Positions 1-6,211 are shown, counted from the first letter of the stretch. The stretch is DNA of 12,264 bases from Caccocola sp964450835 (GCA_964450835.1 CAYVEQ010000046.1:1-12264), one strand, 5' to 3'. Translations and numbers: made by a program. Notes: generated by a model not told the origin, from the sequence alone.

Positions 1-237
1 TCAGGCTCCGCTCGCCACTTCGCTCCTCTTTATCTGTCTGTCATGGTGCCGCGCTCTCTCGGGGAAATTCCGTAGAACTTATGCCCCTTGCGAGCGCACG
101 GTTAAGTATATCAAGCTTCTCTCCAAAGTCAACAGATATAATTTGTAAGTAATATCTCGTATATCTTGTCTGAAAGTATTGTTATTTTGACTATCCCGGA
201 CGTTAAAATATAAATATCAACTTCTTTGTGGACGTAT
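1..237. other. Intergenic or decayed sequence, no supportable gene
   Basis: No open frame here has a start codon, ribosome site and recognisable protein. One minus-strand stretch (about 181 down to a TGA at 41-43) reads as a protein-like tail containing VDFGEKLDILNRALARG, but it begins right after a TAA at 182-184 and has no ATG, GTG or TTG. A second minus-strand frame and two plus-strand frames are also partly open, so the signal is ambiguous. The part from about 105 to 240 is clearly AT-richer than the rest of the window. It could be the decayed end of a lost gene or plain spacer. Confidence 0.4.
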
Positions 238-296
238 AAACAATATCGGCGCTGTTCATCAATGAAAGAGCGCCGATATTGTTTTAATGTTTTTTT
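238..296. terminator. Strong, probably bidirectional intrinsic terminator downstream of recA
   Basis: A perfect 16-bp inverted repeat (238-253 and 269-284) surrounds a 15-nt loop. On the plus strand it is followed by TTTTAATG and a run of seven Ts, a classic intrinsic terminator. On the minus strand the stem ends in TTGTTT, a weaker tract, but it sits about 45 nt past the recA stop and probably ends recA transcripts too. The stronger plus-strand tract suggests that a plus-strand transcript enters from outside the window. Confidence 0.8.
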
Positions 297-329
297 ATTT
301 TTTCGCGGCGTCTATTTTTGCCGTGAAAT

Positions 330-1469
330 TTATTTTTTGTCATCGTCGGCGGCGTCTATTTCCAGTTTCAAGACTCCTTCCTCAAGCAGAGCTTCAACGT
401 TGTCGTCAAGGGTGCTCTCTTCGGGCTCTTCGCGCGCCGGAGTGTCGTCGGCCAGTCCGAGTCCAGCCGCTACTTTGCCCAAGACTTCTTTTGTTATCTC
501 TTCCATCAGGTCGGGGTGTTCTTCTATATAAGCGGCGACCGCCTCTTTGCCCTGCCCTAACGTCTCGCCCTTGTATGCTATCCACGACCCCTTGCGTTTG
601 AGTAATTCGCGGTCAAGCGCCATGTCGAGTACCGCCATCCCTTTCGGAACGCCTTTGCCGTAAATCAGAGTGGTGTGGGCTGTGCGGAAGGGCGGCGCCT
701 GTTTGTTTTTGACGACCTTGATGTAGAGTTCGTGACCTATGACTTCGTCTCCGCGCGTGATCTGTTTGCCGCGGCGAACTTCTATTCTTACTGAGCTGTA
801 AAATTTAAGCGCGCGTCCGCCTGTTGTCGTCTCGGTCGGCCCCTGGCTGTAGCCGGAGCTTATCTGGGCGCGCAGCTGGTTGATGAAGATAACTGTGGTG
901 TTGCTTTTCGCAATCGCGGCTGTGAGGCGGCGGAGCGCGTAGCTCATAAGGCGCGCGTGGAGGCCGACCTGACGGCCGCCCTCGTCCATTTTGCCGTCGA
1001 TTTCCGCCTGAGGTGTGAGCGCTGCGACGGAGTCTACCACTACAAGGTCGACGGCTCCGCTCCTTACCAGCGCGTCAAGGATGTAGAAAGCCTGCTCTCC
1101 GCTGTCCGGCTGGGAAAGGTACAGATTCGCCGTGTCTACGCCGAGCGCCGCCGCAAGGCGCGGGTCGAGCGCGTGTTCGGCGTCTATGAAGGCCGCTATG
1201 CCTCCGGCTTTTTGCGCTTCGGCGAGTATGTGGAGAGCTATGGTGGTTTTGCCGCCGCCTTCGGGGCCGAATACCTCAACCACGCGGCCGCGCGGCACGC
1301 CCCCTATGCCAAGCGCGACATCAAGCGGCAGTATGCCGCTGTGTATGACTTCCACAGCGCGCTGCACGTCGTCGCCGAGGCGCATGATCGCGCCTTGTCC
1401 GAATTTTCCTCTTATTTCGCTGAGCGCCTGCTCAAGTATGTCTTCGCGTGTTGTCGCTTTTTTTGCCAT
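330..1469 (-). CDS. recA: RecA recombinase
   Basis: This 379-residue protein is a full-length RecA, the ATP-dependent strand-exchange protein of homologous recombination and, in most bacteria, the co-protease of the SOS response. Visible motifs are the P-loop GPEGGGKT (68-75), the catalytic glutamate in FIDAEHALDP (E98), Walker B VVVDS (142-147), FINQLR (Q198), ETTTGG (213-218) and KVVKNK (251-256), followed by the usual acidic tail. Three points are odd. The P-loop has GG where E. coli and B. subtilis have SS. Loops L1 (about 158-169) and L2 (about 200-216) are each two residues longer than in those proteins. The start ATG has GGAGG 7 nt upstream. It is the last gene of the minus-strand cluster and has its own promoter inside an inverted repeat. 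The family call is certain; the meaning of the variant residues is not known to me. Confidence 0.98.
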   Translation of the reverse strand: MAKKATTREDILEQALSEIRGKFGQGAIMRLGDDVQRAVEVIHSGILPLDVALGIGGVPRGRVVEVFGPEGGGKTTIALHILAEAQKAGGIAAFIDAEHALDPRLAAALGVDTANLYLSQPDSGEQAFYILDALVRSGAVDLVVVDSVAALTPQAEIDGKMDEGGRQVGLHARLMSYALRRLTAAIAKSNTTVIFINQLRAQISSGYSQGPTETTTGGRALKFYSSVRIEVRRGKQITRGDEVIGHELYIKVVKNKQAPPFRTAHTTLIYGKGVPKGMAVLDMALDRELLKRKGSWIAYKGETLGQGKEAVAAYIEEHPDLMEEITKEVLGKVAAGLGLADDTPAREEPEESTLDDNVEALLEEGVLKLEIDAADDDKK

Positions 1470-1474
1470 AGTTC

Positions 1475-1526
1475 AGCCTCCGTTTGTTATTGTCTATTGC
1501 CGATGAGATTATAACAAACGAAGGCT
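1475..1526 (-). promoter_or_regulatory. Inverted repeat covering the recA Shine-Dalgarno sequence and -10 box
   Basis: The arms at 1475-1490 and 1511-1526 are 16 nt long and complementary except for one position that would be a G-U pair in RNA; the spacer is 20 nt. The arm nearer recA contains the GGAGG ribosome site (1477-1481). The far arm overlaps the -10 box (1508-1513). A transcript starting at the recA promoter would begin near 1500 and lack the far arm, leaving the ribosome site free. A transcript running through from thpR would contain both arms and could fold the site into a stem. A DNA operator is the alternative reading. The repeat is seen directly; its function is inferred. Confidence 0.7.
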
Positions 1527-1537
1527 GTCTTTCACAA
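1508..1537 (-). promoter_or_regulatory. Likely recA promoter
   Basis: On the minus strand, TTGTGA (1532-1537) is followed after 18 nt by a perfect TATAAT (1508-1513). Transcription would start near 1500, giving an untranslated leader of about 30 nt before the recA ATG. The -35 box lies just past the thpR stop codon. I see no LexA-type box of the E. coli or B. subtilis kind around it. Confidence 0.6.
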
Positions 1538-1540
1538 TGT

Positions 1541-2098
1541 TTACAGTTTGTAAATTTTAAGCGGCGTGTAGAGCGGCCCTTCCGGTGTGAGTTCGCTGCG
1601 CATGAATATGACTTCGCTTACTCTCCAAGGGGGGAGGATCAACGTGTCGGATGTGAGTTCGCGTAAGCTTTGTCCGTCAAGCGGGCCGCCTTCGCTTCTG
1701 CGGCCGAGCGTTATGTGCGGGGAGAATTTGCGGCGTTCTTTCGCTACGCCGCGGCGGGCTGCTATGTTGTCCGCCGCTTTCGCCAGTTTCGATAATTTTT
1801 CCGTGTCACCAGCGAGTCCTGTCCATATTACGCGCGGCGCCTCAATGCTTGGGAAGCCGCCTATGCCGCGCGCCGCAAGCTCGAACTGTCCGCGCGGGAG
1901 TTCTCTGTCCAGCAAAGAAGATATGCCATGAACCATTTCTTCGTGGATCTCTCCGCAGAATTTGAGCGTTATGTGTATGGTTTCGGGTTTTACCCAACGG
2001 ATGCCGTCGCTTCGCGGCACGCTTTTTCTTGTTTCAATCCAAGATGCAAGCGCCGCTATGCGACTTGGCGGCAGTTTTACGCAGATGAACGTGCGCAG
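1541..2098 (-). CDS. thpR: RNA 2',3'-cyclic phosphodiesterase / 2'-5' RNA ligase family (ThpR), non-canonical start
   Basis: ThpR belongs to the 2H phosphoesterase superfamily and opens RNA 2',3'-cyclic phosphates. Both signature HxTx motifs are present as HITL (H42/T44 and H128/T130 in the 185-residue reading), and the spacing and length match the family. The first canonical start codon in frame is a GTG at 2018-2020, but starting there would remove the typical N-terminal strand, read here as RTFICVKLPP. That strand is encoded upstream, where the only plausible start is CTG (2096-2098), preceded closely by GGAAGG. Further upstream the frame meets a TGA (2123-2125), and three codons beyond that an ATG overlapping the pncC stop. 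The true start is therefore uncertain: CTG initiation, reinitiation, TGA readthrough or a sequence error are all possible. Family confidence is high, start confidence low. Confidence 0.85.
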   Translation of the reverse strand: MRTFICVKLPPSRIAALASWIETRKSVPRSDGIRWVKPETIHITLKFCGEIHEEMVHGISSLLDRELPRGQFELAARGIGGFPSIEAPRVIWTGLAGDTEKLSKLAKAADNIAARRGVAKERRKFSPHITLGRRSEGGPLDGQSLRELTSDTLILPPWRVSEVIFMRSELTPEGPLYTPLKIYKL

Positions 2099-2122
2099 GA
2101 GCCTTCCCGCGAGCGGCGGGAT

Positions 2123-2150
2123 TCAGCCGCCCATTACCGCTCGCCTCCGG
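2123..2150 (-). promoter_or_regulatory. TAATG junction with a three-codon reading frame ahead of thpR
   Basis: The pncC stop TAA overlaps an ATG (2132-2134), and a GGAGG about 9 nt before that ATG lies inside the last pncC codons. This is a textbook coupled start, yet it reads only Met-Gly-Gly before a TGA (2123-2125). The same frame then continues into the thpR N-terminus. It is either a coupled start interrupted by a stop or a minimal leader peptide from which ribosomes reinitiate. Confidence 0.55.
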
Positions 2151-2634
2151 CTTCTTCGGCAAGCGCGCTTTCCGCGAGGCGTCGCAGTATCTCAGCGACG
2201 GTCTGCGTGCGCACAGCGTCCCGGTCACCGGCAAAGACGCGGCGGAATGTCACGGTATCTTCTGCCGTTGCTATCGCGAACCACACCGTGCCGACAGGTT
2301 TCTCCGCGTTTCCGCCGCCGGGGCCCGCGATGCCCGTTACGCTCGCCGCTATGTCCGCGCCGTAGATACGCCGCGCGCCGCGCGCCATCTCCGCTGCGCA
2401 CTCTCGGCTTACCGCGCCGTGCTGTTCTAAGGTCGCGGCGCTTACGCCAAGGATGTGTTCTTTCGCACTGTTGACGTAGGTAACGGCTGAGCCAAAGAAT
2501 ATATCGGAGGCTCCAGGTATTTTCGTGAGGGCGGCGCCTATCATACCCCCCGTGCATGACTCGGCAAAGGCGAGCGTCAGTCTTTTTTCACGGAATATTT
2601 CAACGACGCGTGAGGCTAGAACTCTCTCTTCCAT
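2134..2634 (-). CDS. pncC: Nicotinamide-nucleotide amidohydrolase (CinA C-terminal domain, PncC type)
   Basis: This 166-residue protein corresponds to the C-terminal domain of CinA. Stand-alone versions deamidate nicotinamide mononucleotide to nicotinate mononucleotide, recycling the NMN released by NAD-dependent DNA ligase. Visible signatures are AESCTGG (24-30) with the family serine S26, YVNSAK (53-58) with the family lysine K58, GAVS (73-76), GIAGPGGG (101-108) and KPVGTVW (112-118). The N-terminal molybdopterin-binding-like domain of full-length CinA is absent, as in E. coli PncC. The ATG lies 2 nt after the pgpA stop, so translation is probably coupled. Proximity to recA is a common arrangement for cinA genes and underlies the old competence/damage-inducible name. 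Its cofactor-salvage role is inferred from the family. Confidence 0.93.
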   Translation of the reverse strand: MEERVLASRVVEIFREKRLTLAFAESCTGGMIGAALTKIPGASDIFFGSAVTYVNSAKEHILGVSAATLEQHGAVSRECAAEMARGARRIYGADIAASVTGIAGPGGGNAEKPVGTVWFAIATAEDTVTFRRVFAGDRDAVRTQTVAEILRRLAESALAEEAGGER

Positions 2635-2636
2635 TG

Positions 2637-3125
2637 TCAGCGCCCCACCGCGGCGAGTATTGCCGTGAGTCCTTCCTCAAAGAGGAGCCAGTGTGTAAAT
2701 CTTAGAAGAATGTTTACTATAATGCCGCCCGCCAAGTCATCCGCCATTATGCCGAATCCGCCGCGGATTCTGTCAAGGCGGCTGACCGGGAAAGGTTTTA
2801 CTATGTCGACTATGCGAAAGAGGAAGAGCGCGGATAAGGCGTAGGTCATGTCAAATCCGAACGAGGCTGTCCACACGCCTACGACCTCGTCTATAACTAT
2901 TTCGCCCGGGTCGTCGCGTTCCGCAGCTTTTTCGTATCTGTCCGCCGCGACGCAGCCGACTGCCGCTACCGCCGCTATGATCCATATCGGTATGCCTCCC
3001 GAAAGAATCCAGAGGGCGCTTCCGGCTATTGAGCCGAGAGTGCCCGGCATCTTCGAGAAGCGTCCTAGGGTTCCCGCCGTGGCAATCATGCCGTACCATG
3101 TCTTCATTTCTGGCGTGAGTATCAA
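2637..3125 (-). CDS. pgpA: Phosphatidylglycerophosphatase A
   Basis: PgpA is an inner-membrane phosphatase that removes phosphate from phosphatidylglycerophosphate to make phosphatidylglycerol. The 162-residue protein shows the family motifs PGTLGS (27-32), DPGEIVIDEVVG (72-83) and DIVKPFP (107-113) followed by GIMADDLAGG (125-134), with hydrophobic membrane segments near 34-60, 93-108 and 130-150. The start is a TTG that overlaps the rimO stop (TTGA) and has GGAGG 7 nt upstream, better placed than the first ATG at codon 7. The stop is 2 nt before the pncC start. The TTG start and overlap suggest coupled, moderate expression. Confidence 0.93.
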   Translation of the reverse strand: MILTPEMKTWYGMIATAGTLGRFSKMPGTLGSIAGSALWILSGGIPIWIIAAVAAVGCVAADRYEKAAERDDPGEIVIDEVVGVWTASFGFDMTYALSALFLFRIVDIVKPFPVSRLDRIRGGFGIMADDLAGGIIVNILLRFTHWLLFEEGLTAILAAVGR

Positions 3126-4414
3126 AGGACTTCCTCCCCAATCATGTCGTGCGGCATGGCTTCGGTTAATTTTACTGTTATCATGTCGCCTTCTTTTAAT
3201 CCCCTTCTTATGTTCCGTATTTCAATCAGACCGTCGACTTCGGGCGCTTCGCGGAACGACCGTCCCTCCGCGAAGCCTTCGTCCGGCACTGTTCTTTCTA
3301 CAAGCACCTTGAGCTCGCGTCCGACGAAGGCGCACTGGCGCTCGTATGAAATTTCCTCCTGCAGGCGCATTAAGGTGTCGAACCGTTTTTTCTTTGCCGC
3401 CTCGGGCACCTGCCCGCTCATACATCCGGCCGGGGTTCCTTCCTCCGGGTAGAAGGTGAAGGCTCCCATACGGTCGAAACGGACTTCTTTGACAAATTCA
3501 ATGAGATTGTCGAAATGTTTTTTCTTCTCGCCGGGGAAACCGACCATGCAGGTGGTACGCAGGGTGAAGTCGGGGTTTATCCTGCGCGCGGCGCTGAATA
3601 TGGCCCGCAGCGCACGCGGCTTTATGTCGCGGTTCATGTGAGCCAGTATCTCTGGGTCGGCGTGCTGTACCGGTATATCAAGGTAGGGGATTATCTGCCG
3701 TCCCGACGCGACGCGTTCCAGGAGTTTTGTCGTAACGCGGTTCGGGTGCAGATAGAGCAGTCTTATCCATATATTTTCCGGCAGGGAACTTTCAAGCTCG
3801 TCAAGCAGCTCGAAGAGCTCGCCTTCTCTGTTTCTGTCCATGCCGTATGCCGTGAGATCCTGCCCCACCACACAGAGTTCGCGCGCCCCCTCCTCGACAA
3901 GCTGGAGCGCCTCGCCGACGACGGCATCCAACGGCAGGCTGCGCAGCGGGCCGCGTATCAATGGTATTGCGCAGTAGGAGCACCTGTTGCCGCAGCCTTC
4001 GCTGATTTTAAGATAGCGCGTGAATTTCGGGGAAGCCGGCAGAGATTCTCGGCGGCGTCTGCCGTCGCCCGGCGTGGCGAGGCTTTTGAGCACTCTTTCC
4101 CAGTCTTCGCTCTCGGCCCAGAAGTCTACCGACGGCAGCTCCGCTATGAGGTCGTCGCGGTAGCGGTTGACGAGGCAGCCGACTACGCCGATTTTCTCAA
4201 GCCTGCCTTTTTGTTTGAGTTCTTCGAGGTCGAGTATCGCCTCGATGCTCTCTTCCACAGCGGGGCGTATGAAGCCGCAGGTGTTTACGATGACAGCCTG
4301 CGCATCCTCCACAGCGGACGCTATTTCGTGTCCCGCCGCTTTGAGCGCCCCCGCGAGACATTCGCTGTCGACTCTGTTTTTCGCGCAGCCGAGGCTCAGG
4401 CAGTATATTTTCAT
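3122..4414 (-). CDS. rimO: Ribosomal protein S12 (Asp) methylthiotransferase RimO
   Basis: RimO is a radical-SAM enzyme with two iron-sulfur clusters that adds a methylthio group to an aspartate of ribosomal protein S12. The 430-residue protein has the N-terminal UPF0004 domain with SLGCAKNRVDSE (7-18), NTCGF (45-48) and VGC (78-80), supplying cluster cysteines C10, C46 and C80. The radical-SAM motif is CGNRCSYC (C141, C145, C148). A TRAM-like domain occupies roughly the last 65 residues. The SLGC-KN-VDSE signature distinguishes RimO from the tRNA enzyme MiaB. The ATG overlaps the stop of the upstream asparaginase-like gene by four bases (ATGA), and the stop overlaps the pgpA start, so the three genes are probably translated in a coupled fashion. 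Confidence 0.96.
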   Translation of the reverse strand: MKIYCLSLGCAKNRVDSECLAGALKAAGHEIASAVEDAQAVIVNTCGFIRPAVEESIEAILDLEELKQKGRLEKIGVVGCLVNRYRDDLIAELPSVDFWAESEDWERVLKSLATPGDGRRRRESLPASPKFTRYLKISEGCGNRCSYCAIPLIRGPLRSLPLDAVVGEALQLVEEGARELCVVGQDLTAYGMDRNREGELFELLDELESSLPENIWIRLLYLHPNRVTTKLLERVASGRQIIPYLDIPVQHADPEILAHMNRDIKPRALRAIFSAARRINPDFTLRTTCMVGFPGEKKKHFDNLIEFVKEVRFDRMGAFTFYPEEGTPAGCMSGQVPEAAKKKRFDTLMRLQEEISYERQCAFVGRELKVLVERTVPDEGFAEGRSFREAPEVDGLIEIRNIRRGLKEGDMITVKLTEAMPHDMIGEEVL

Positions 4415-5406
4415 AGTTTATAGAGCTCCGCCGTCTTGTCCGACACCGGCCTGTTAAGCATATAGAGGCTCAGGCCGTTGTGGGTCAGCCCTGAGGCGAT
4501 GCCGAGCGCCATGCGTATGCGCGCCTTGAAGGGGTTGAGCTTTCCTCCCGATATTACGCCGAGTTCCTCGAGTTTCTCAAACGACCCCTCAAAGTCATCC
4601 GTCTTGTGGACGCTGCCCTGAAAACAGCGCGATACAATCGCGACTTCCACACGCCCTCTCACGAGGTTGCGTATCATCGGCACCCACGAGGGCGGTACGT
4701 TGCCCGCGCCGAAGCCCGCGAGCACAAGCCCTTTCAGGTCGCGGGCGTGAAGCAGCGAGGAAAGCATCCCGTCGCCGCCGCCAAGCGAAGCCCACATGAT
4801 TTCAACGTAAGGTATCTCTTTCGGCCTGACCGCGAGAAATGCGGGGCGGTGCGGCGCGCTGAGGAATTTCAGCTCGCCGTTCAGCATTTTGCCGACGGAG
4901 CCGCGCGACGGCGACTGGAAGGCGTTGTCCGGCGACTCGGGGTCTGCGAGGACTGCGTCGTCCGCGCAGAAGAGTTCGCCGCTTGAACACATGAGCACGC
5001 CTCTGCCGCGGGCGAGCGGCGAGATGGCGGCAAGCACGGCGCAATGCAGGTTCATCAACCCCTCTTTTACGCCGGCGCGTCCCTGCACCATGAGATTCGC
5101 GAATATCACAGGCTCGCTTCTCTTCCAGAGAAGGTCTACAAGGTAGGCCATTTCCTCCATTACTCCGCAGCCTGAAACGACTATTAGACCCGCATAGCCT
5201 TCGTCCGCGACCGATTCGAGCATCTCCTCCATCGCGAGTGTCATCGGCATCGAATAGTGCGTACTCGGCTGACAGCTCCATTCTTTTATATCACACCTGC
5301 AGGCCAGCTCTTTCGGAAGATAATTCAGCAGCATACCGGGGTCGGCGTTCTCTTCGGCGGAGAAGTTCCCCGCTATGACGAGCGCGAGTCTTGGCAACGG
5401 TTCCAT
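4411..5406 (-). CDS. Asparaginase-fold protein lacking the usual catalytic residues
   Basis: The 331-residue protein aligns by eye with type I/II L-asparaginases. VVSGCGVMEEMAYLVDLL (76-93) corresponds to the VITHGTDTMEETAYFLDL region of E. coli AnsB, LAGFGAGNVP (229-238) to the AGVGNGN loop, VSRCFQG (258-264) to SSRVPTG, and KLNPFKAR (289-296) to TLNPQKAR. The catalytic Thr-Asp pair (T89-D90 in AnsB) is replaced by Cys-Gly (80-81). The N-terminal GGTIAG nucleophile motif is replaced by IAGNFS, and the SQDM segment and catalytic lysine region are not recognisable. It is therefore unlikely to be an ordinary asparaginase and may bind or sense a ligand, or use other chemistry. It is the first gene of the minus-strand operon, with GGAGG 7 nt before the ATG, a promoter upstream, and a stop that overlaps rimO. 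The fold call is good; the function is unknown. Confidence 0.75.
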   Translation of the reverse strand: MEPLPRLALVIAGNFSAEENADPGMLLNYLPKELACRCDIKEWSCQPSTHYSMPMTLAMEEMLESVADEGYAGLIVVSGCGVMEEMAYLVDLLWKRSEPVIFANLMVQGRAGVKEGLMNLHCAVLAAISPLARGRGVLMCSSGELFCADDAVLADPESPDNAFQSPSRGSVGKMLNGELKFLSAPHRPAFLAVRPKEIPYVEIMWASLGGGDGMLSSLLHARDLKGLVLAGFGAGNVPPSWVPMIRNLVRGRVEVAIVSRCFQGSVHKTDDFEGSFEKLEELGVISGGKLNPFKARIRMALGIASGLTHNGLSLYMLNRPVSDKTAELYKL

Positions 5407-5459
5407 AACGATTCCTCCATCTGTATTTCTGTCCGGGAGGAGAACCTTCCCATCAGTGC

Positions 5460-5488
5460 ATTTTAACGCAAAGCGCGCGGCGTTTCAA
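5460..5488 (-). promoter_or_regulatory. Promoter of the asparaginase-like/rimO/pgpA/pncC/thpR operon
   Basis: On the minus strand TTGAAA (5483-5488) and TAAAAT (5460-5465) are separated by exactly 17 nt, each one base from consensus. The predicted start near 5453 leaves an untranslated leader of about 47 nt before the ATG at 5406. No other comparable promoter lies between here and recA in the gaps I inspected. Confidence 0.6.
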
Positions 5489-5504
5489 ATTGCGCCGCCG
5501 CCTA

Positions 5505-5532
5505 TGGACTTTCGACATTTTTCGGGTATTAT
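5505..5532 (+). promoter_or_regulatory. Possible dedA promoter
   Basis: TGGACT (5505-5510) and TATTAT (5527-5532) are separated by 16 nt on the plus strand, about 35 nt before the chosen dedA start. The match is modest. If real, it is divergent from the operon promoter, with start sites some 85 nt apart. Confidence 0.35.
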
Positions 5533-5566
5533 TACTCACAGAAAAAACGGAAGGGGCTTTAAAGTT

Positions 5567-6211
5567 TTGGAGGCGATTTTTTCTTTGTTCGGCGGCCTCG
5601 CCGAACTCTTCGGAAATTTCATCGGCTGGCTCGTCGAGGTGATCGGACACATGGGCTACGCCGGCATAGTCGGGCTGATGTTCCTTGAATCTTCGTTCTT
5701 CCCTTTTCCCAGCGAGGCTGTCATGCCGCCCGCCGGCTACCTCGCGTGGAAGGGCGGAATGAATATCGCTCTTGTGCTCGCGTCGGGAATAGCGGGAAGC
5801 GTTCTGGGCGCGCTTTTTAACTACTGGATTGCCGTGCGCTGGGGCCGCCCCTTCTTTGCGAAATACGGAAAATACTTTTTCGTGACGCGCGAGTCGCTCG
5901 ACAAGGCGGAGATTTTTTTCGCGCGCCACGGACACATCAGCACGTTCACCGGACGTCTCCTGCCTGTCATACGCCAGTACATCTCACTGCCCGCCGGCCT
6001 CGCTCGCATGCCGCTTTCGCAGTTCTGCTTCTACACGGCGCTCGGCTCTGGCATCTGGGTCACGATACTTACTCTGCTCGGCTATTTTCTGGGCAGCAAC
6101 GAATCTCTCATACACGAGGAACTGCGCAGGATAACAGTGATACTTATCTCCTGCTGCGCCGTTCTGATCGCGTTCTACGCGTTTCTCTGCAAAAGGAAAA
6201 ACAAAAAATAA
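5567..6211 (+). CDS. DedA/SNARE-associated family membrane protein
   Basis: DedA proteins are polytopic inner-membrane proteins implicated in lipid-carrier or phospholipid translocation and proton-dependent envelope homeostasis. The 214-residue reading has the family core: FLESSFFPFPSEAVMPPAG (39-57) with the conserved acidic residue E41, and FTGRLLPVIRQYISLPAG (127-144) with the paired arginines R130 and R136 that are essential in characterised members. Hydrophobic helices lie near 18-45, 66-90, 155-177 and 189-208. The open frame extends upstream to 5375, but that part runs over the divergent promoter and is not protein-like. I chose TTG at 5567 because GGAAGGGG ends 10 nt before it. TTG at 5585, with GGAGG 11 nt upstream, is a close rival. 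There is no ATG start near the conserved core. It appears to be monocistronic. Confidence 0.88.
   Translation: MEAIFSLFGGLAELFGNFIGWLVEVIGHMGYAGIVGLMFLESSFFPFPSEAVMPPAGYLAWKGGMNIALVLASGIAGSVLGALFNYWIAVRWGRPFFAKYGKYFFVTRESLDKAEIFFARHGHISTFTGRLLPVIRQYISLPAGLARMPLSQFCFYTALGSGIWVTILTLLGYFLGSNESLIHEELRRITVILISCCAVLIAFYAFLCKRKNKK

Noticed and set aside
957..1514. Plus-strand open frames opposite recA
   Set aside because: They are antisense shadows of recA codons with no recognisable domain.
1525..1546. CTGT...ACAG pair near the recA promoter resembling an SOS box
   Set aside because: The half-sites are 14 nt apart instead of 8, and one overlaps the thpR stop, so it does not fit a LexA site.
3515..4423. 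A 302-codon plus-strand open frame
   Set aside because: It lies wholly antisense to rimO, whose protein is unmistakable. Such shadows are common in GC-rich genes, and this one shows no family motif or ribosome site.
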